Positions 27,941 to 36,715 of a DNA stretch of 64,000 nt are shown in pieces. The stretch's first letter is position 1. The number at the start of each line of letters is the position of its first letter. Origin of the DNA: Alphaproteobacteria bacterium (GTDB lineage: Bacteria > Myxococcota_A > UBA796 > UBA2385); the NCBI GenBank assembly GCA_020632755.1, contig JACKEY010000013.1:1-64000 (forward strand), read 5' to 3'. The notes under the pieces were generated by a model, which was given only the letters and a program-made list of their open reading frames with translations, made no database searches and had not been told where the DNA came from. The position numbers were made by a program, and so were the translations under genes.

Positions 27941-28645
27941 TCAGTCGGGGGCGTGCAGATCGACGATCCAGGGGGATGGCAGGGCGGCTGTGACGGCCCC
28001 CGCCAGGTCGATCAGCCGGCCGCCGGCCGCCACCGCCCGGTCCATCAGCGGGCCGTCGCCGGTCGCCAGGGCCGCGCCCTCGGCGGCGGCCCGGACCAGG
28101 GCTGCATCGGCTTGTTCCTCCAGCAGGACGATGTGGCCCCTGTTGCGAATTGCAACAGCGGTGCGCCCGCTGTTCGACACCGGCCGGTCCAGGATCCAGG
28201 TGACCTGCGCGTCGCCCAGGGCCGCGACCAACCGGTCGAGCGCCTCCTCCGTCTCCTCCACCCTTCGGTAGCTGCCGTGCACGCTGGCCAGGTCCCGCAG
28301 CCACCCGTCCCGCCCCCGCAGCAGCACGCCTCCCGACAGCGCCGCCTCGATCGTGATCAGCAGGTTGAAGCCGTCGACGACGACCTGCCCCTCCCCCGGA
28401 CCGGTGGCGGCCTGGCGGGCCTCCTCGACCCCCAGCGGACAGGCGCTGCGCATCACGGCCCGCCGCTGGCGCTCCTGCAGCTGGTGGTGGTCGCCGACCA
28501 GCTTGAGCGCGGCCACGTCCGAGAAGCCGCGGCCCAGCAGCCACGACAGCTCGAAGGTCGCGCGGGCCAGCACCGGTCGTGCTTCGTCCGAGAACAGCTG
28601 CGGGTCGCGGGCGTGGGCACCCCGGTGCTTGCGGTGGTCGGGCAC
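27941..28645 (-). CDS. DUF434 domain protein (DUF434 + DUF5616)
   Basis: A 234-residue protein. The N-terminal part (about 25-68) has the DUF434 pattern LSWLLGRGFSDVAALKLVG and QRRAVMRS. The C-terminal part has VVDGFNLLITIEAALSGG, HGSYR and GDGPLMDRA, matching DUF5616, a PIN-like domain with conserved acidic residues. The family is best known from archaea and some bacteria and has no established function; a nuclease-like activity is a guess. GTG 28645 has GGAGG five bases upstream. It follows FTCD after 25 bases and is probably in the same transcript. Confidence 0.75.
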   Translation of the reverse strand: MPDHRKHRGAHARDPQLFSDEARPVLARATFELSWLLGRGFSDVAALKLVGDHHQLQERQRRAVMRSACPLGVEEARQAATGPGEGQVVVDGFNLLITIEAALSGGVLLRGRDGWLRDLASVHGSYRRVEETEEALDRLVAALGDAQVTWILDRPVSNSGRTAVAIRNRGHIVLLEEQADAALVRAAAEGAALATGDGPLMDRAVAAGGRLIDLAGAVTAALPSPWIVDLHAPD

Positions 28646-28670
28646 CGGGCCCTCCGAGGACGGGGCGGAC

Positions 28671-30383
28671 TCAGGCGTTCAGCTGGGACCGGACCCGGGC
28701 GCCGATCTCGTCGCAGCGGGTGCGGACGGCGTCGAAGGCGGCCTTCGAGCGGCTGCGGGCGTCCGCGGCGAAGGCCTCGTCCCGGAAGCCGCCCAGGTTG
28801 ATGTTCACGTTGTAGTAGGCGCCCTCGGCGCAGGCGCGCAGCACCAGGGCGGCGACGCCGGCGTCGGAGCGGGCGTTCTCGTTGCCCTGCAGCGCGACCT
28901 CGACCACGTCCACGGCGCCGACGCAGCGCTCGAGCACGGCCAGGGGCACCTCGATGGCGACGCGGGTGGCGGCCTGGACGGCCGCGCGGCGGGCCTTCTT
29001 CTCATCCAGGGTGCCCTTGGGCAGGGCGAAGGCGGCCATGATGCCGTCGAAGGCCGCGGTGTCGGCGTCGACGTCGGCCAGGAAGGCTTCCTTGAGGGCC
29101 TGGGCCTGGACCGCGGCGGCGTCCTGGGCGGCCCAGGTGGCCTCGTAGCCGGCCTTGCCGGTGGTCAGCTGGCCGACCATCGCGACCAGACCGGCGCCCA
29201 GCGCGCCACAGAGCGCCGCCACCGAGCCGCCGCCGGGCGCGGGAGCGCGGCTGGACAGCGTGTCGACGAAAGCGCGCACGGTCTTGCCGACCAGCGGCCC
29301 GTCCTGGCGGATCCGGTGCTCGATGATGCGCTCGCGGGCGTCGAAGGGGCCCAGGTCGCGCAGGCCCAGGGACTGCACGGCGACTTCGATCAGCTCGGCT
29401 TCCGGGGCGCCGGGGTTCAGGCCCTGGCGGCCCAGGTAGTGGCGGCCGGCCCGGGTCAGGGCGTCGAGCGGCACCAGCCCGACCAGCTCGCTGCCGGTGA
29501 CGACCACGCCTTCCTGGTCGGCGACCCGGCGGGTGGCGTCGACCACGTCGTGCAGCGAGCTCACGGTGTAGTCGGTGAAGTTGATGCTCACCTGGCAGCG
29601 GCCGTACTCCTCGATGTACCAGCCGATGGCCTTGATGCACTTGAACATGCCGGGATCGCGGATGCCGTTGCCGTCGGCGTCGCGGACGATCTCCTGCTGC
29701 GCGTCGCGGCGGAGGATGCCCTTCTCGCGGATGAGCGCGGCGATCTTCATCGCCTTCTTGGTGTTCGTCGTGTTGAGGTTGATGTTGTAGGCGATGAGGA
29801 AGGGACGGGCGCCGACGGCGGTGGCGCCGCTCTTCGCGACGGCGTCGGACCACAGGGCGGGACCCGCGTCGGGCGCGTCGCCGCCGTCGACCAGGCGGGC
29901 GGAGAGGCCCTCGTACTCGCCGCTGCGGACCGTCGCGAGGTTGGCGCGCTCGGGCCGGGTGGCGGCGCGTTCGTAGAACCAGACGGGCACGCCGAGCTCG
30001 TCGCCGATCGCCCGGCCCAGGACGTGGGCGAGCTCGGCGCACTGTTCCATCGTGATGCCGGAGACGGGCACCAGCGGGCAGACGTCGGTGGCGCCCATGC
30101 GCGGGTGGGCGCCGCTGTGCTTGCGCATGTCGATGCGGTCGCGGGCGGTGCGCACCACGGCCAGCGCGCCCTCGAGCACGGCGGCGGGGCTGCCGACGAA
30201 GGTGATCACGGTCCGGTTGGTGGCCTTGCCGGGATCGACGTCGAGCACGGTGACGCCGTCGACGGCGGCGGCGGCGGCGACGACGGCGTCGATGATCGCG
30301 CGGTCGCGGCCTTCCGAGATGTTCGGCACGCACTCGACGATCGCGTCGGTCGGGATGTGGGCGGGGATCTGCAGGCGGGACAC
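28671..30383 (-). CDS. ftcD: Bifunctional glutamate formimidoyltransferase/formimidoyl-THF cyclodeaminase
   Basis: A 570-residue two-domain protein like mammalian FTCD. Residues 1 to about 330 are the formiminotransferase (ECVPNISEGRDRAIID, HSGAHPRMGATDVCP, SINFTDYT). Residues about 370-570 are the cyclodeaminase (SSRAPAPGGGSVAALCGALGAGLVAMV, FDGIMAAFALPK). It moves a formimino group from formiminoglutamate to tetrahydrofolate and then releases ammonia, at the end of histidine degradation. No hut genes are adjacent. GTG 30383 has GGAGG four bases upstream. It is divergent from a thioredoxin-fold lipoprotein. Confidence 0.93.
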   Translation of the reverse strand: MSRLQIPAHIPTDAIVECVPNISEGRDRAIIDAVVAAAAAVDGVTVLDVDPGKATNRTVITFVGSPAAVLEGALAVVRTARDRIDMRKHSGAHPRMGATDVCPLVPVSGITMEQCAELAHVLGRAIGDELGVPVWFYERAATRPERANLATVRSGEYEGLSARLVDGGDAPDAGPALWSDAVAKSGATAVGARPFLIAYNINLNTTNTKKAMKIAALIREKGILRRDAQQEIVRDADGNGIRDPGMFKCIKAIGWYIEEYGRCQVSINFTDYTVSSLHDVVDATRRVADQEGVVVTGSELVGLVPLDALTRAGRHYLGRQGLNPGAPEAELIEVAVQSLGLRDLGPFDARERIIEHRIRQDGPLVGKTVRAFVDTLSSRAPAPGGGSVAALCGALGAGLVAMVGQLTTGKAGYEATWAAQDAAAVQAQALKEAFLADVDADTAAFDGIMAAFALPKGTLDEKKARRAAVQAATRVAIEVPLAVLERCVGAVDVVEVALQGNENARSDAGVAALVLRACAEGAYYNVNINLGGFRDEAFAADARSRSKAAFDAVRTRCDEIGARVRSQLNA

Positions 30384-30427
30384 GGTGCCTCCGGCCGCAC
30401 GGGGCGGCTGTACGGGACGGTCAGCGC

Positions 30428-30435
30428 GGCTAACC
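30428..30435 (+). promoter_or_regulatory. -10-like element of the thioredoxin-fold lipoprotein
   Basis: GGCTAACC (TAACCT at 30431-30436), about 30 bases before the ATG. It is the same string found before the porin gene. It makes the longer upstream open frame unlikely to be translated. Confidence 0.45.
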
Positions 30436-30465
30436 TGTGGCACGTCCCCTTCCCCCAGGTGTCCC

Positions 30466-31626
30466 ATGGTGCTCTCTCTCTCCCTGCTGCTGGCCTGTGG
30501 TGGCGCGAACTCCGGCGACGACGGCTTCGGGGGAGGAGGCGACGGCGGCGACAGCGGGGTCACCGACGGGGGCGCCACCGGGGGAGGCGGCGGCGGAGGC
30601 GGTGGCACCGAAGAGGTCGGCAGCATCCCGGCCACGGTCGTGGACGCCGAGGTCACCTGGAGCCTGGACTTCGACGAGGAGGCGGAAGCCGCCGGCTTCG
30701 CCGACTGCACCTACTCCCGGACCTTCAGCGGGACCCAGGTCCTGGACCTGGACTACGTCTGCCCCGACTGCGACGTCATCGTGCGCGGCGAGGCCCTGAT
30801 GACCGAGGGCATCGACTGCGCCGCGATCATCTCCACCGACCCCGAAGAGGTCCGCACCGAGCTGTGGGGCTGGAGCCACGACGGCACCTTCTTCCGCAGC
30901 GGGCGCGACCAGTACCCGATGGGCGATCTCACCACCGTCGAGGGCGTCGACGGCGACAGCGGCACCGCCGAGCTGGCCTGGGAGAGCGACTACACCCTGA
31001 CCGACGGCGGGGCGATGGTGCTGTCGGCGAGCGGCAGCATGACCTTCTCCATCGACGAGGATCAGCTCCTCCCCGACCCCTTCCCGGAACGGACCGAGCC
31101 CTACGCCTGCGGCTGGCCGACCGCGGACCCCGGCACCCTCACCCTCGACTACGAGCTGGCCATCGGCGGCACCCTGCCCAACGCCCGGTTCGTCGATCAG
31201 TGCGGCGAGAAGCTGGCCCTGTGGGACCTCTACGGCCGCTGGCTGGTCATCGACACCGCCCAGCCCGACTGCGGGCCCTGCCGCAACATGGCCCAGACCG
31301 CCGACGCCTTCGTCGAGGAGATGGCCGCCGAGGGCATCGAGGTGGTGCCGGTCACGCTGCTGGGCGCCGGCCTGGGCGAGCCCTTCGTGACCCCCGAAGA
31401 AGACGTGCTGGCCGATTGGGTCGAGGCCTACGGCGACTCCAACCCCGTCCTGTTCGACCGCGGCTACGGCTACGCCCTGCTGCCCGAGTTCATGGAAGCC
31501 GAGACCGGCGAGGGCTTCGGCTACCCGGCCTGGATCATCGTCAGCCCCGAGATGGAGATCGTCCACGCCAACGTCGGCTTCGGCAGCTGGGACGCGATGG
31601 CGGAGGTGATTCGGGGGATGAGGTAG
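30466..31626 (+). CDS. Lipoprotein with C-terminal thioredoxin (TlpA-like) domain
   Basis: A 386-residue lipoprotein with the Cys at residue 11 (LLLAC) after an uncharged signal peptide, then a Gly/Asp/Ser-rich linker to about residue 50. Residues 55-220 form an unrecognised Cys-containing beta domain including VCPDCD. A TlpA/ResA-like domain follows (about 230-386) with redox-active CGPC (269-272) and the cis-Pro segment YPAWIIV. It is likely a periplasm-side or surface thiol-disulphide reductase. The start is set by the predicted promoter at 30431 and the lipobox. The gene ends at one of the two heptad inverted-repeat elements. Confidence 0.8.
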   Translation: MVLSLSLLLACGGANSGDDGFGGGGDGGDSGVTDGGATGGGGGGGGGTEEVGSIPATVVDAEVTWSLDFDEEAEAAGFADCTYSRTFSGTQVLDLDYVCPDCDVIVRGEALMTEGIDCAAIISTDPEEVRTELWGWSHDGTFFRSGRDQYPMGDLTTVEGVDGDSGTAELAWESDYTLTDGGAMVLSASGSMTFSIDEDQLLPDPFPERTEPYACGWPTADPGTLTLDYELAIGGTLPNARFVDQCGEKLALWDLYGRWLVIDTAQPDCGPCRNMAQTADAFVEEMAAEGIEVVPVTLLGAGLGEPFVTPEEDVLADWVEAYGDSNPVLFDRGYGYALLPEFMEAETGEGFGYPAWIIVSPEMEIVHANVGFGSWDAMAEVIRGMR

Positions 31627-31671
31627 GGGCTGGGGGAGGGGAGTGGCGGGTCGGGGCGTCGAGGAGGGGCG

Positions 31672-31824
31672 GGCTGCAGGCTGCAGGCTTCAGCGTGGCG
31701 AGTCTCGACGTCGGGGCAGTAGGGAGGTCCGGTGGGACTGCCGGCGGTCGGCCCGCCCGGGCGCTCCCACGTCGCCTCCCTCACCCCGGCCATCCCGAAG
31801 CCTGAAGCCCGGAGCCCGGAGCCC
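31672..31824. repeat. Heptad inverted-repeat intergenic element, copy 1
   Basis: Left arm: three GGCTNCR heptads (31672-31692). Right arm: four heptads in inverse orientation (GAAGCCT, GAAGCCC, GGAGCCC, GGAGCCC, 31797-31824). The centre is 104 bases. It lies between convergent gene ends. It matches copy 2 at 56294-56470 in arm unit, centre length and a shared GCGTG-CGAG start of the centre. Confidence 0.75.
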
Positions 31825-31867
31825 GCCCCGCCACCTCCGCGTCGCCGTTCCTCGACGTCGCCCCCGT

Positions 31868-33229
31868 CTACTCCCTCAACACCGGCGAGTGCTGCCGCAG
31901 CTCGTCCAGGGTGCGCAGCAGCGCCTTGTGCCGCGGGAAGCGCCGGCGGATCGCGCGAAGGGGGGCCTCGGCTTCGGGGTCGTCGGCGACGTGGCCGGCC
32001 TCGACGAGGGCGACGAGCAGGGCGGCGACCTTGATGTAGGCGGGGCGCGCCTGGGCGGCGATGACGGCGCCGGCGAGCTCGATCAGGGCGTTGCCGGCGG
32101 TGACGCGCCAGGCGACGGCGTCGGTGAGCCAGGTGGGGTGGGTGGCGATGACGTCGTCGACCAGCCGCGACCAGCCGGTGGGGATGGGATCGGGAGCGCG
32201 GGGACGCCAGCGCCCGTCGTCGTCGGTGCCGCGCCAGACGCGGGTGGTCAGCAGGGCTTCGTCGGGGCGGGCCTGGTGGGTGCCGACCCGCAGCAGGAAA
32301 GGCAGGACCTGGGTGGCGGGGTGCTCGCGGTCGTCCCACCAACCGCGCGGGTCGGCGGCCTGGAGTCGGGCCACCGGGACGTCGGCGTCGCCACACAACA
32401 GCTCCATGCGGACCTGCAGGTCGACCGGCAGCACGCGCTCTTCGGTGTAGGCGCGCTCGAGCTCCTCCTGGACCAGCGCGGTGGCGTGGGCGCCGGCCAC
32501 CTCCCAGACCATGCACAGCCCCGCGGTGCAGCTGCGGTGGCGCCAGACCTCGCGCCAGGCACGCAGGGCCTGGTCGGTGCGGCCCAGCGCCTGGGCGGCG
32601 GCGCCTTCGCGCAGGCGCAGCTGCAGGCGGTGCCGCGGCCAGTACAGGGTGCGGGCGCCGGCGGCGGCAGCGCGCAGGGCTTCTTCGTGGCGGCCCTCCT
32701 CGTCCAGGGCATCGACCCATGCCAGCCAGACGTCGAGCTCGTCGCTCTGCCGCGCGATGCGGCCCAGGCCGTCGGCGCCCAGGTCGCGGCGGAAGGCCTC
32801 GCGCTGCAGGCGGGCCCGGGCGGCTTCGTGGTCCTGCCAGCGGCCGACCCAGTCGCCGAGGGCACGGGCCCAGCGCGGCAGGGTCTCGTCGAGCTCGGGT
32901 GGCGGCGCCGGCACGACGTCGATGGCGTCCTGGAGCGCCAGGTCCGGCACGAAGTCCAGGCACATCAGGAAGGCCTTCTCGATCATGTCGGCGCGGTGCT
33001 GGAGCGGCGCGAGCTCCCACGCGGCGCGCACCGCGATGGCGGCCAGCCGGTGCAGGGCGGCGTGGTGGCGGCGGGCCAGCAGCGGGTCGGCGCGGCGCAG
33101 GCCCTCCCACACGGTCTCGGCCGTGGCCAGGGCCTCCTGCCAGGAGCGACGGCCCAGCGCGGACTCGGCCGCGGCCAGCCGTCCGGCCAGCGCGTCTTCC
33201 CAGGCCTTCAGGACGGGATCGCTGCTCAA
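31868..33229 (-). CDS. Helical repeat (TPR-like) protein of unknown function
   Basis: A 453-residue, almost entirely alpha-helical, Ala/Arg/Trp-rich protein. Recurring helix pairs such as WLAWVDALDEEGRHEEALRA and ALGRTDQALRAWREVW are typical of TPR-like solenoids. No signal peptide or enzymatic motif was seen. Only a TTG (33229) is available as start and it lacks a ribosome site, so the N-terminus is uncertain. It begins 13 bases after dapB and may be co-transcribed with dapA-dapB, though a functional link to lysine synthesis is not evident. Confidence 0.6.
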   Translation of the reverse strand: MSSDPVLKAWEDALAGRLAAAESALGRRSWQEALATAETVWEGLRRADPLLARRHHAALHRLAAIAVRAAWELAPLQHRADMIEKAFLMCLDFVPDLALQDAIDVVPAPPPELDETLPRWARALGDWVGRWQDHEAARARLQREAFRRDLGADGLGRIARQSDELDVWLAWVDALDEEGRHEEALRAAAAGARTLYWPRHRLQLRLREGAAAQALGRTDQALRAWREVWRHRSCTAGLCMVWEVAGAHATALVQEELERAYTEERVLPVDLQVRMELLCGDADVPVARLQAADPRGWWDDREHPATQVLPFLLRVGTHQARPDEALLTTRVWRGTDDDGRWRPRAPDPIPTGWSRLVDDVIATHPTWLTDAVAWRVTAGNALIELAGAVIAAQARPAYIKVAALLVALVEAGHVADDPEAEAPLRAIRRRFPRHKALLRTLDELRQHSPVLRE

Positions 33230-33242
33230 GGGCGGGCTCGGG

Positions 33243-33875
33243 TCACGGCCGGTAGAGCCCGGGGGCCTGGGTGGCGAGCCAGACCGCGTGGCGGATGGCG
33301 CCGATGGCGAAGACCTCGCGGCGGGTGGCGACGTGCTTGAGCTCGAGGCGCTCGCCGGGGCCCGCGAGCCACACGGTGTGCTCGCCGACGGTGTCGCCGG
33401 CGCGGATGCTGTGCCAGGGCACGTCGTCGCGGCCGGTCGCGCGGATGAGCCGCTTCGCCGTGCCGCTGGGCGCGTCCTGCTTGTGCTGGTGGTGCGCCTC
33501 GACGACCTCTATGGACCAGCCGGGCGGCAGCTGGGGCACGACGCGCTCGAGGATCTCGACCAGCATCGGCACGCCGACGCTGAAGTTCGGCACGACCGCG
33601 ACGGGCGCACGCTCGGCGTAGGCGGCCAGGGCGTCGGCCGGCAGGTCGCCGGTGGTGCCGACCAGCAGCGCCTGGCCGGACAGCCGCGGCAGCAGGGCCG
33701 CGAGCCCGTCCGCGCTGGAGACGTCGATGACCACGTCGCAGGGCGGCAGGAAGCCGTCGCGCTCGACCGGCCCCGTGTAGCGCTCGCCGGCTTCGTGCAC
33801 GATGAGCCGACCCAGCCGGCCGGTGGCGCCGTGCACGGCGATCTTCGGGGTCGTCTGGCCGAGGGGAGAGGTCAT
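33243..33875 (-). CDS. dapB: 4-hydroxy-tetrahydrodipicolinate reductase
   Basis: Second committed step of diaminopimelate/lysine synthesis, reducing the DapA product with NAD(P)H. It shows the Rossmann motif AVHGATGRLGR, DVVIDVSS, VGTTG, VPNFSVGVPM and the catalytic signature EAHHQHKQDAPSGTA. At 210 residues it is about 30-60 shorter than usual. The stretch between the Rossmann glycines and VIDVSS is only about 30 residues, so the first nucleotide-binding half is trimmed. The start overlaps the dapA stop (ATGA). All recognisable catalytic residues remain. Confidence 0.88.
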   Translation of the reverse strand: MTSPLGQTTPKIAVHGATGRLGRLIVHEAGERYTGPVERDGFLPPCDVVIDVSSADGLAALLPRLSGQALLVGTTGDLPADALAAYAERAPVAVVPNFSVGVPMLVEILERVVPQLPPGWSIEVVEAHHQHKQDAPSGTAKRLIRATGRDDVPWHSIRAGDTVGEHTVWLAGPGERLELKHVATRREVFAIGAIRHAVWLATQAPGLYRP

Positions 33876-34759
33876 TCCAGCCCCTCGAGCAGGCCGGCCG
33901 GGGCGGGCGCGCCTTCGGCCAGCGGCAGGCGGACGTCGGCCCGGCAGAGGCCCAGCTGGGCCATCGCGGCCTTGGCCGGGGCCGGGTTGCTGTCGGCGAA
34001 CAGGTAGCGCACGACGGGCTGCAGGCGCTGGCGCAGGGCGCGCAGCGTGGCGATGTCCCCGGTGTTGGCGGCGTCGCACCAGCGCACGGTCATGGCCGGG
34101 GCCAGGTTGCTGACCACGCTGATGACGCCGTGGGCGCCCATGGCGACCAGGGGGGCGAAGGTGAAGTCGTCGCCGGAGAGCACGGTGACGTGCGGGGCGC
34201 GGGTCTCGAGGTCTTCGACCAGGTCGATGCCGTAGGCGACGTCGCCGGTGGCTTCCTTGACCGCGACCACGCCCGGGCGGGCGCAGAGGGTGGCGACCTG
34301 GGCGGCGGGCAGGCGCTGACCGGTGCGTCCGGGCACGTGGTAGAGCACCAGCGGCAGGCCCACGGCGGCGGCGGCGTCGACGTGGGCGATGTGCCCGGCC
34401 GGGTTGGGCTTGTTGTAGTAGGGGAAGACCAGCAGGCCGGCGTCGGCGCCGAGGGCCAGGGCGCGCTCGGTGGTGGCCACGGTGCCGACCGTGCTGTTGC
34501 TGCCTACGCCCGCGATGACCGGCGTGCGGCGGCCGGTGGCGGCGGCGTGGTCGACGGCGGCATCGACGGCGGTGGTGACGCAGGCGGCCCACTCGTCGGC
34601 CGTCAACGTCGGGGTCTCGCCGGTGGTACCGCAGGGGACCAGCCCGGCGATGCCCGCCGCCAGCTGGCGGTCGCAGAGGGCGCGGAAGGCGACGAGATCG
34701 ACGCTGCCGTCGGCGGCGAAGGGGGTGACCAGGGCGGTGAAGACGCCGGTGAGCTGCAT
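33872..34759 (-). CDS. dapA: 4-hydroxy-tetrahydrodipicolinate synthase
   Basis: Condenses pyruvate with aspartate semialdehyde. The 295-residue TIM barrel has GTTGETPTL, the YHVPGRTG tyrosine segment and the Schiff-base lysine in VAVKEATGD, all at the normal family spacing. GGAGG lies four bases before the ATG at 34759. That site is partly paired in a small hairpin with an upstream ACCTC. Together with asd (23444) and dapB this gives three early steps of the pathway within 12 kb. Confidence 0.93.
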   Translation of the reverse strand: MQLTGVFTALVTPFAADGSVDLVAFRALCDRQLAAGIAGLVPCGTTGETPTLTADEWAACVTTAVDAAVDHAAATGRRTPVIAGVGSNSTVGTVATTERALALGADAGLLVFPYYNKPNPAGHIAHVDAAAAVGLPLVLYHVPGRTGQRLPAAQVATLCARPGVVAVKEATGDVAYGIDLVEDLETRAPHVTVLSGDDFTFAPLVAMGAHGVISVVSNLAPAMTVRWCDAANTGDIATLRALRQRLQPVVRYLFADSNPAPAKAAMAQLGLCRADVRLPLAEGAPAPAGLLEGLE

Positions 34760-34830
34760 GGGACCTCCGGGAGAGGTTCCTTCACACGGCGCGGGGGTCG
34801 CTGCACCCGGCGGGGGTCGCGCCGGCGGGC

Positions 34831-36216
34831 TCAGAACTCGACGATCGCCTGCACGCGGCCGCCCACGGCGGTGCGGTCGAAGCCGCCGCCGAGCGTGTCG
34901 TCTTCGTAGTTCCGGTAGTACTTGCCGGGGAAGAACACGCCGAAGGTGCCGTCCAGCCGGAAGTGCTCGTAGGGGCGGTAGTCGACGTTGAGGTCGATCT
35001 CGCTGCCGTAGCCCTTGTCGGCGCGGGTCTCTTCGGGGAGCTTGGCGGCCTGTGCGGCGAAGAAGCTCGCGCGGGTCGTCAGGTCCTCGCGCCACTTCCA
35101 GCCGACGGTGGGCTTGAGGTAGACGGCGTTGCTCAGCCCGTTGCCGGTGCGGACGGCCGTGACGTTGCGGCCTTCGTTGGCGTCGGTCGGCACCGCGGCG
35201 GCCAGGACCGGCATGGGCTGCTCGAACATCAGCAGCGCCAGGTCGTGGTCGGGGTCGAAGGAGAAGGTGTGCAGCTTCTTGTCGGTGTCGTCCTTGTCGC
35301 CGCCGGCCAGGCCGACCCGCACGCTGAGCTCGAGCTTGTCGGCTTCGAGCATGCCGCCGAGGTTGGCCCCGAAGGCGCTGATGCTGACGTCGTTGACGCC
35401 CGTGCCCAGGTCGCCCGAGCCGAGCACCGCGGCGAACTCGCCGTCGACGGTGACCGGGCCCAGGGCGGCACGGCCCCACAGGTCGCCGATCCACAGGCCG
35501 AGCTTGTCTTCTTCGTAGGACTGCCACTTGTAGGTGTTGTAGAAGCCGACGCCGGCCTGCTCGGTGATGTGGGCGACGCTGCCGCTGATCGCGCGCATGT
35601 CGTCGCCCTGGTTCACCAGGCCTTCATAGGGCACGCCGAAGGCGCCCATCAGGTAGACGGGGCCGACGCGACCGGTGAGCTCGACGCGGTCTTCGGTGTC
35701 ACCGAAGTCGGCCGACGGGCTGTTGCCGTCGTTCCAGACCATGCCGGTGCCCCAGTGCAGGGGCACCCGACCGAACCGCAGCTTTGCGATGTCGCCGAGC
35801 CAGGCTTCGGCCCACAGGCGGCTGACGGCGATGTTCTGCGTGGTGACGGCACCGTCGGTGGTGGTCGGGGCCTGCACGTCGTCGGTGTAGACGAGCGGAA
35901 GGTCCGTGCCCTGGGTCAGGTCCACCCGGCCGGCGACCTCCTGGCCGAAGCGCACGTACTGCAGCATGTCGAGCTGCGTGTAGACGCCGACCTTGTCGGA
36001 CAGCAGGAAGCCCGGGCGGAGCCGGAACCGGTGGTCGAACCACGCGCTGGTGCCTTCGGCCCCGGCGTTCGTCTTGGACAGCGAGAGGCTGTCGTAGATG
36101 TGGCTCTCGGCGCGGTAGTGCCCTTCCCAGTCGACCTCGACCGCCGCCGCAGGTGCGCTGGCGAGCAGGGCCAGCGGGACGAGGGCGAGGGACGCGGTCG
36201 CGTGGATGCGGTTCAT
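34831..36216 (-). CDS. Outer-membrane beta-barrel (porin-like) protein
   Basis: A 461-residue protein with a clear signal peptide (MNRIHATASLALVPLALLAS, cleavage after APAAA). Amphipathic strands fill the whole mature part, with aromatic girdle residues. It ends in IVEF with the C-terminal Phe used for outer-membrane insertion. The barrel would have about 16-18 strands, recalling alginate-export or other large porins; the exact family was not recognised. Solute is unknown. A GGCTAACC promoter element lies about 65 bases upstream and is followed by a C/T-rich leader. Confidence 0.75.
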   Translation of the reverse strand: MNRIHATASLALVPLALLASAPAAAVEVDWEGHYRAESHIYDSLSLSKTNAGAEGTSAWFDHRFRLRPGFLLSDKVGVYTQLDMLQYVRFGQEVAGRVDLTQGTDLPLVYTDDVQAPTTTDGAVTTQNIAVSRLWAEAWLGDIAKLRFGRVPLHWGTGMVWNDGNSPSADFGDTEDRVELTGRVGPVYLMGAFGVPYEGLVNQGDDMRAISGSVAHITEQAGVGFYNTYKWQSYEEDKLGLWIGDLWGRAALGPVTVDGEFAAVLGSGDLGTGVNDVSISAFGANLGGMLEADKLELSVRVGLAGGDKDDTDKKLHTFSFDPDHDLALLMFEQPMPVLAAAVPTDANEGRNVTAVRTGNGLSNAVYLKPTVGWKWREDLTTRASFFAAQAAKLPEETRADKGYGSEIDLNVDYRPYEHFRLDGTFGVFFPGKYYRNYEDDTLGGGFDRTAVGGRVQAIVEF

Positions 36217-36279
36217 GCGGGACGGCTCGCGTGGAGGGGGCTCGCCACCGGGTGCGGGCGAGGGGGCGCAGTCGGGAGG

Positions 36280-36287
36280 GGTTAGCC
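36280..36287 (-). promoter_or_regulatory. -10-like element of the porin-like gene
   Basis: GGCTAACC on the - strand (GGTTAGCC on +), identical to the element at 30428-30435. Confidence 0.4.
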
Positions 36288-36343
36288 CGGGCCCTGTTGG
36301 GCGGCAAAGCCCGTGCAGAGCGCCCCGGGGGCGGGGAGGTGGC

Positions 36344-36371
36344 TTGACGCCGCGCCCCGACCGCGTACGAT
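36344..36371 (+). promoter_or_regulatory. Sigma-70-like promoter of a small membrane protein
   Basis: TTGACG (36344-36349), a 16-base spacer, TACGAT (36366-36371). It is one of the two best -35/-10 matches in the window. It implies that the ATG at 36370, inside the -10, is not used. Confidence 0.65.
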
Positions 36372-36414
36372 GCGGGAGCAGTCGACCCTGCCGGTCGCTG
36401 TGTGGAGTGTCCAC

Positions 36415-36660
36415 GTGCTGTCGTTCATGGTGACCCTGTGGCGTGGGTGGAAAGGCTTCACCCACAAGCTCATCACCGGGCAGAGCTGGCTCATCATGGC
36501 CATCGTCTACTTCACGGCCATCGGCCCCATGTCGCTGTTCATCAAGCTCGACCGCAACCGGCGGCTCGATCGCGAGCCTGCCGACCCCTCGGCCGAGAGC
36601 TTCGGCCTGAAGCTCGACATGGTGAAGCCCGACGTGCGCAGGGCGCAGCGGCCCTACTGA
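36415..36660 (+). CDS. Small single-pass membrane protein
   Basis: An 81-residue protein with one membrane segment (WLIMAIVYFTAIGPMSLFI) after a basic WRGWKGFTHKL stretch, then a hydrophilic tail. GTG 36415 is preferred because GGAG lies seven bases upstream and the promoter predicts a start near 36378. An in-frame ATG at 36427 is the alternative. Small proteins of this form often accompany DUF5989 proteins and carbamoyltransferases. Here a DUF5989 gene is convergent 55 bases away, but no carbamoyltransferase is seen. Confidence 0.6.
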   Translation: MLSFMVTLWRGWKGFTHKLITGQSWLIMAIVYFTAIGPMSLFIKLDRNRRLDREPADPSAESFGLKLDMVKPDVRRAQRPY

Positions 36661-36715
36661 GCGCGCCCCAGCCGACAGCGTCCCAGCTGACGGCGACCCT
36701 GCGGACCGCCGCCGG

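Noticed and set aside
28140..28158. CTGTTGC-GAATT-GCAACAG dyad
   Set aside because: Lies inside the DUF434 coding sequence, and GCAACA half-sites differ from the ArsR operators; no regulatory context.
36313..36414. Longer version of the small membrane protein starting at 36313 or 36370
   Set aside because: A good promoter (36344-36371) overlaps that stretch, so it should not be translated.
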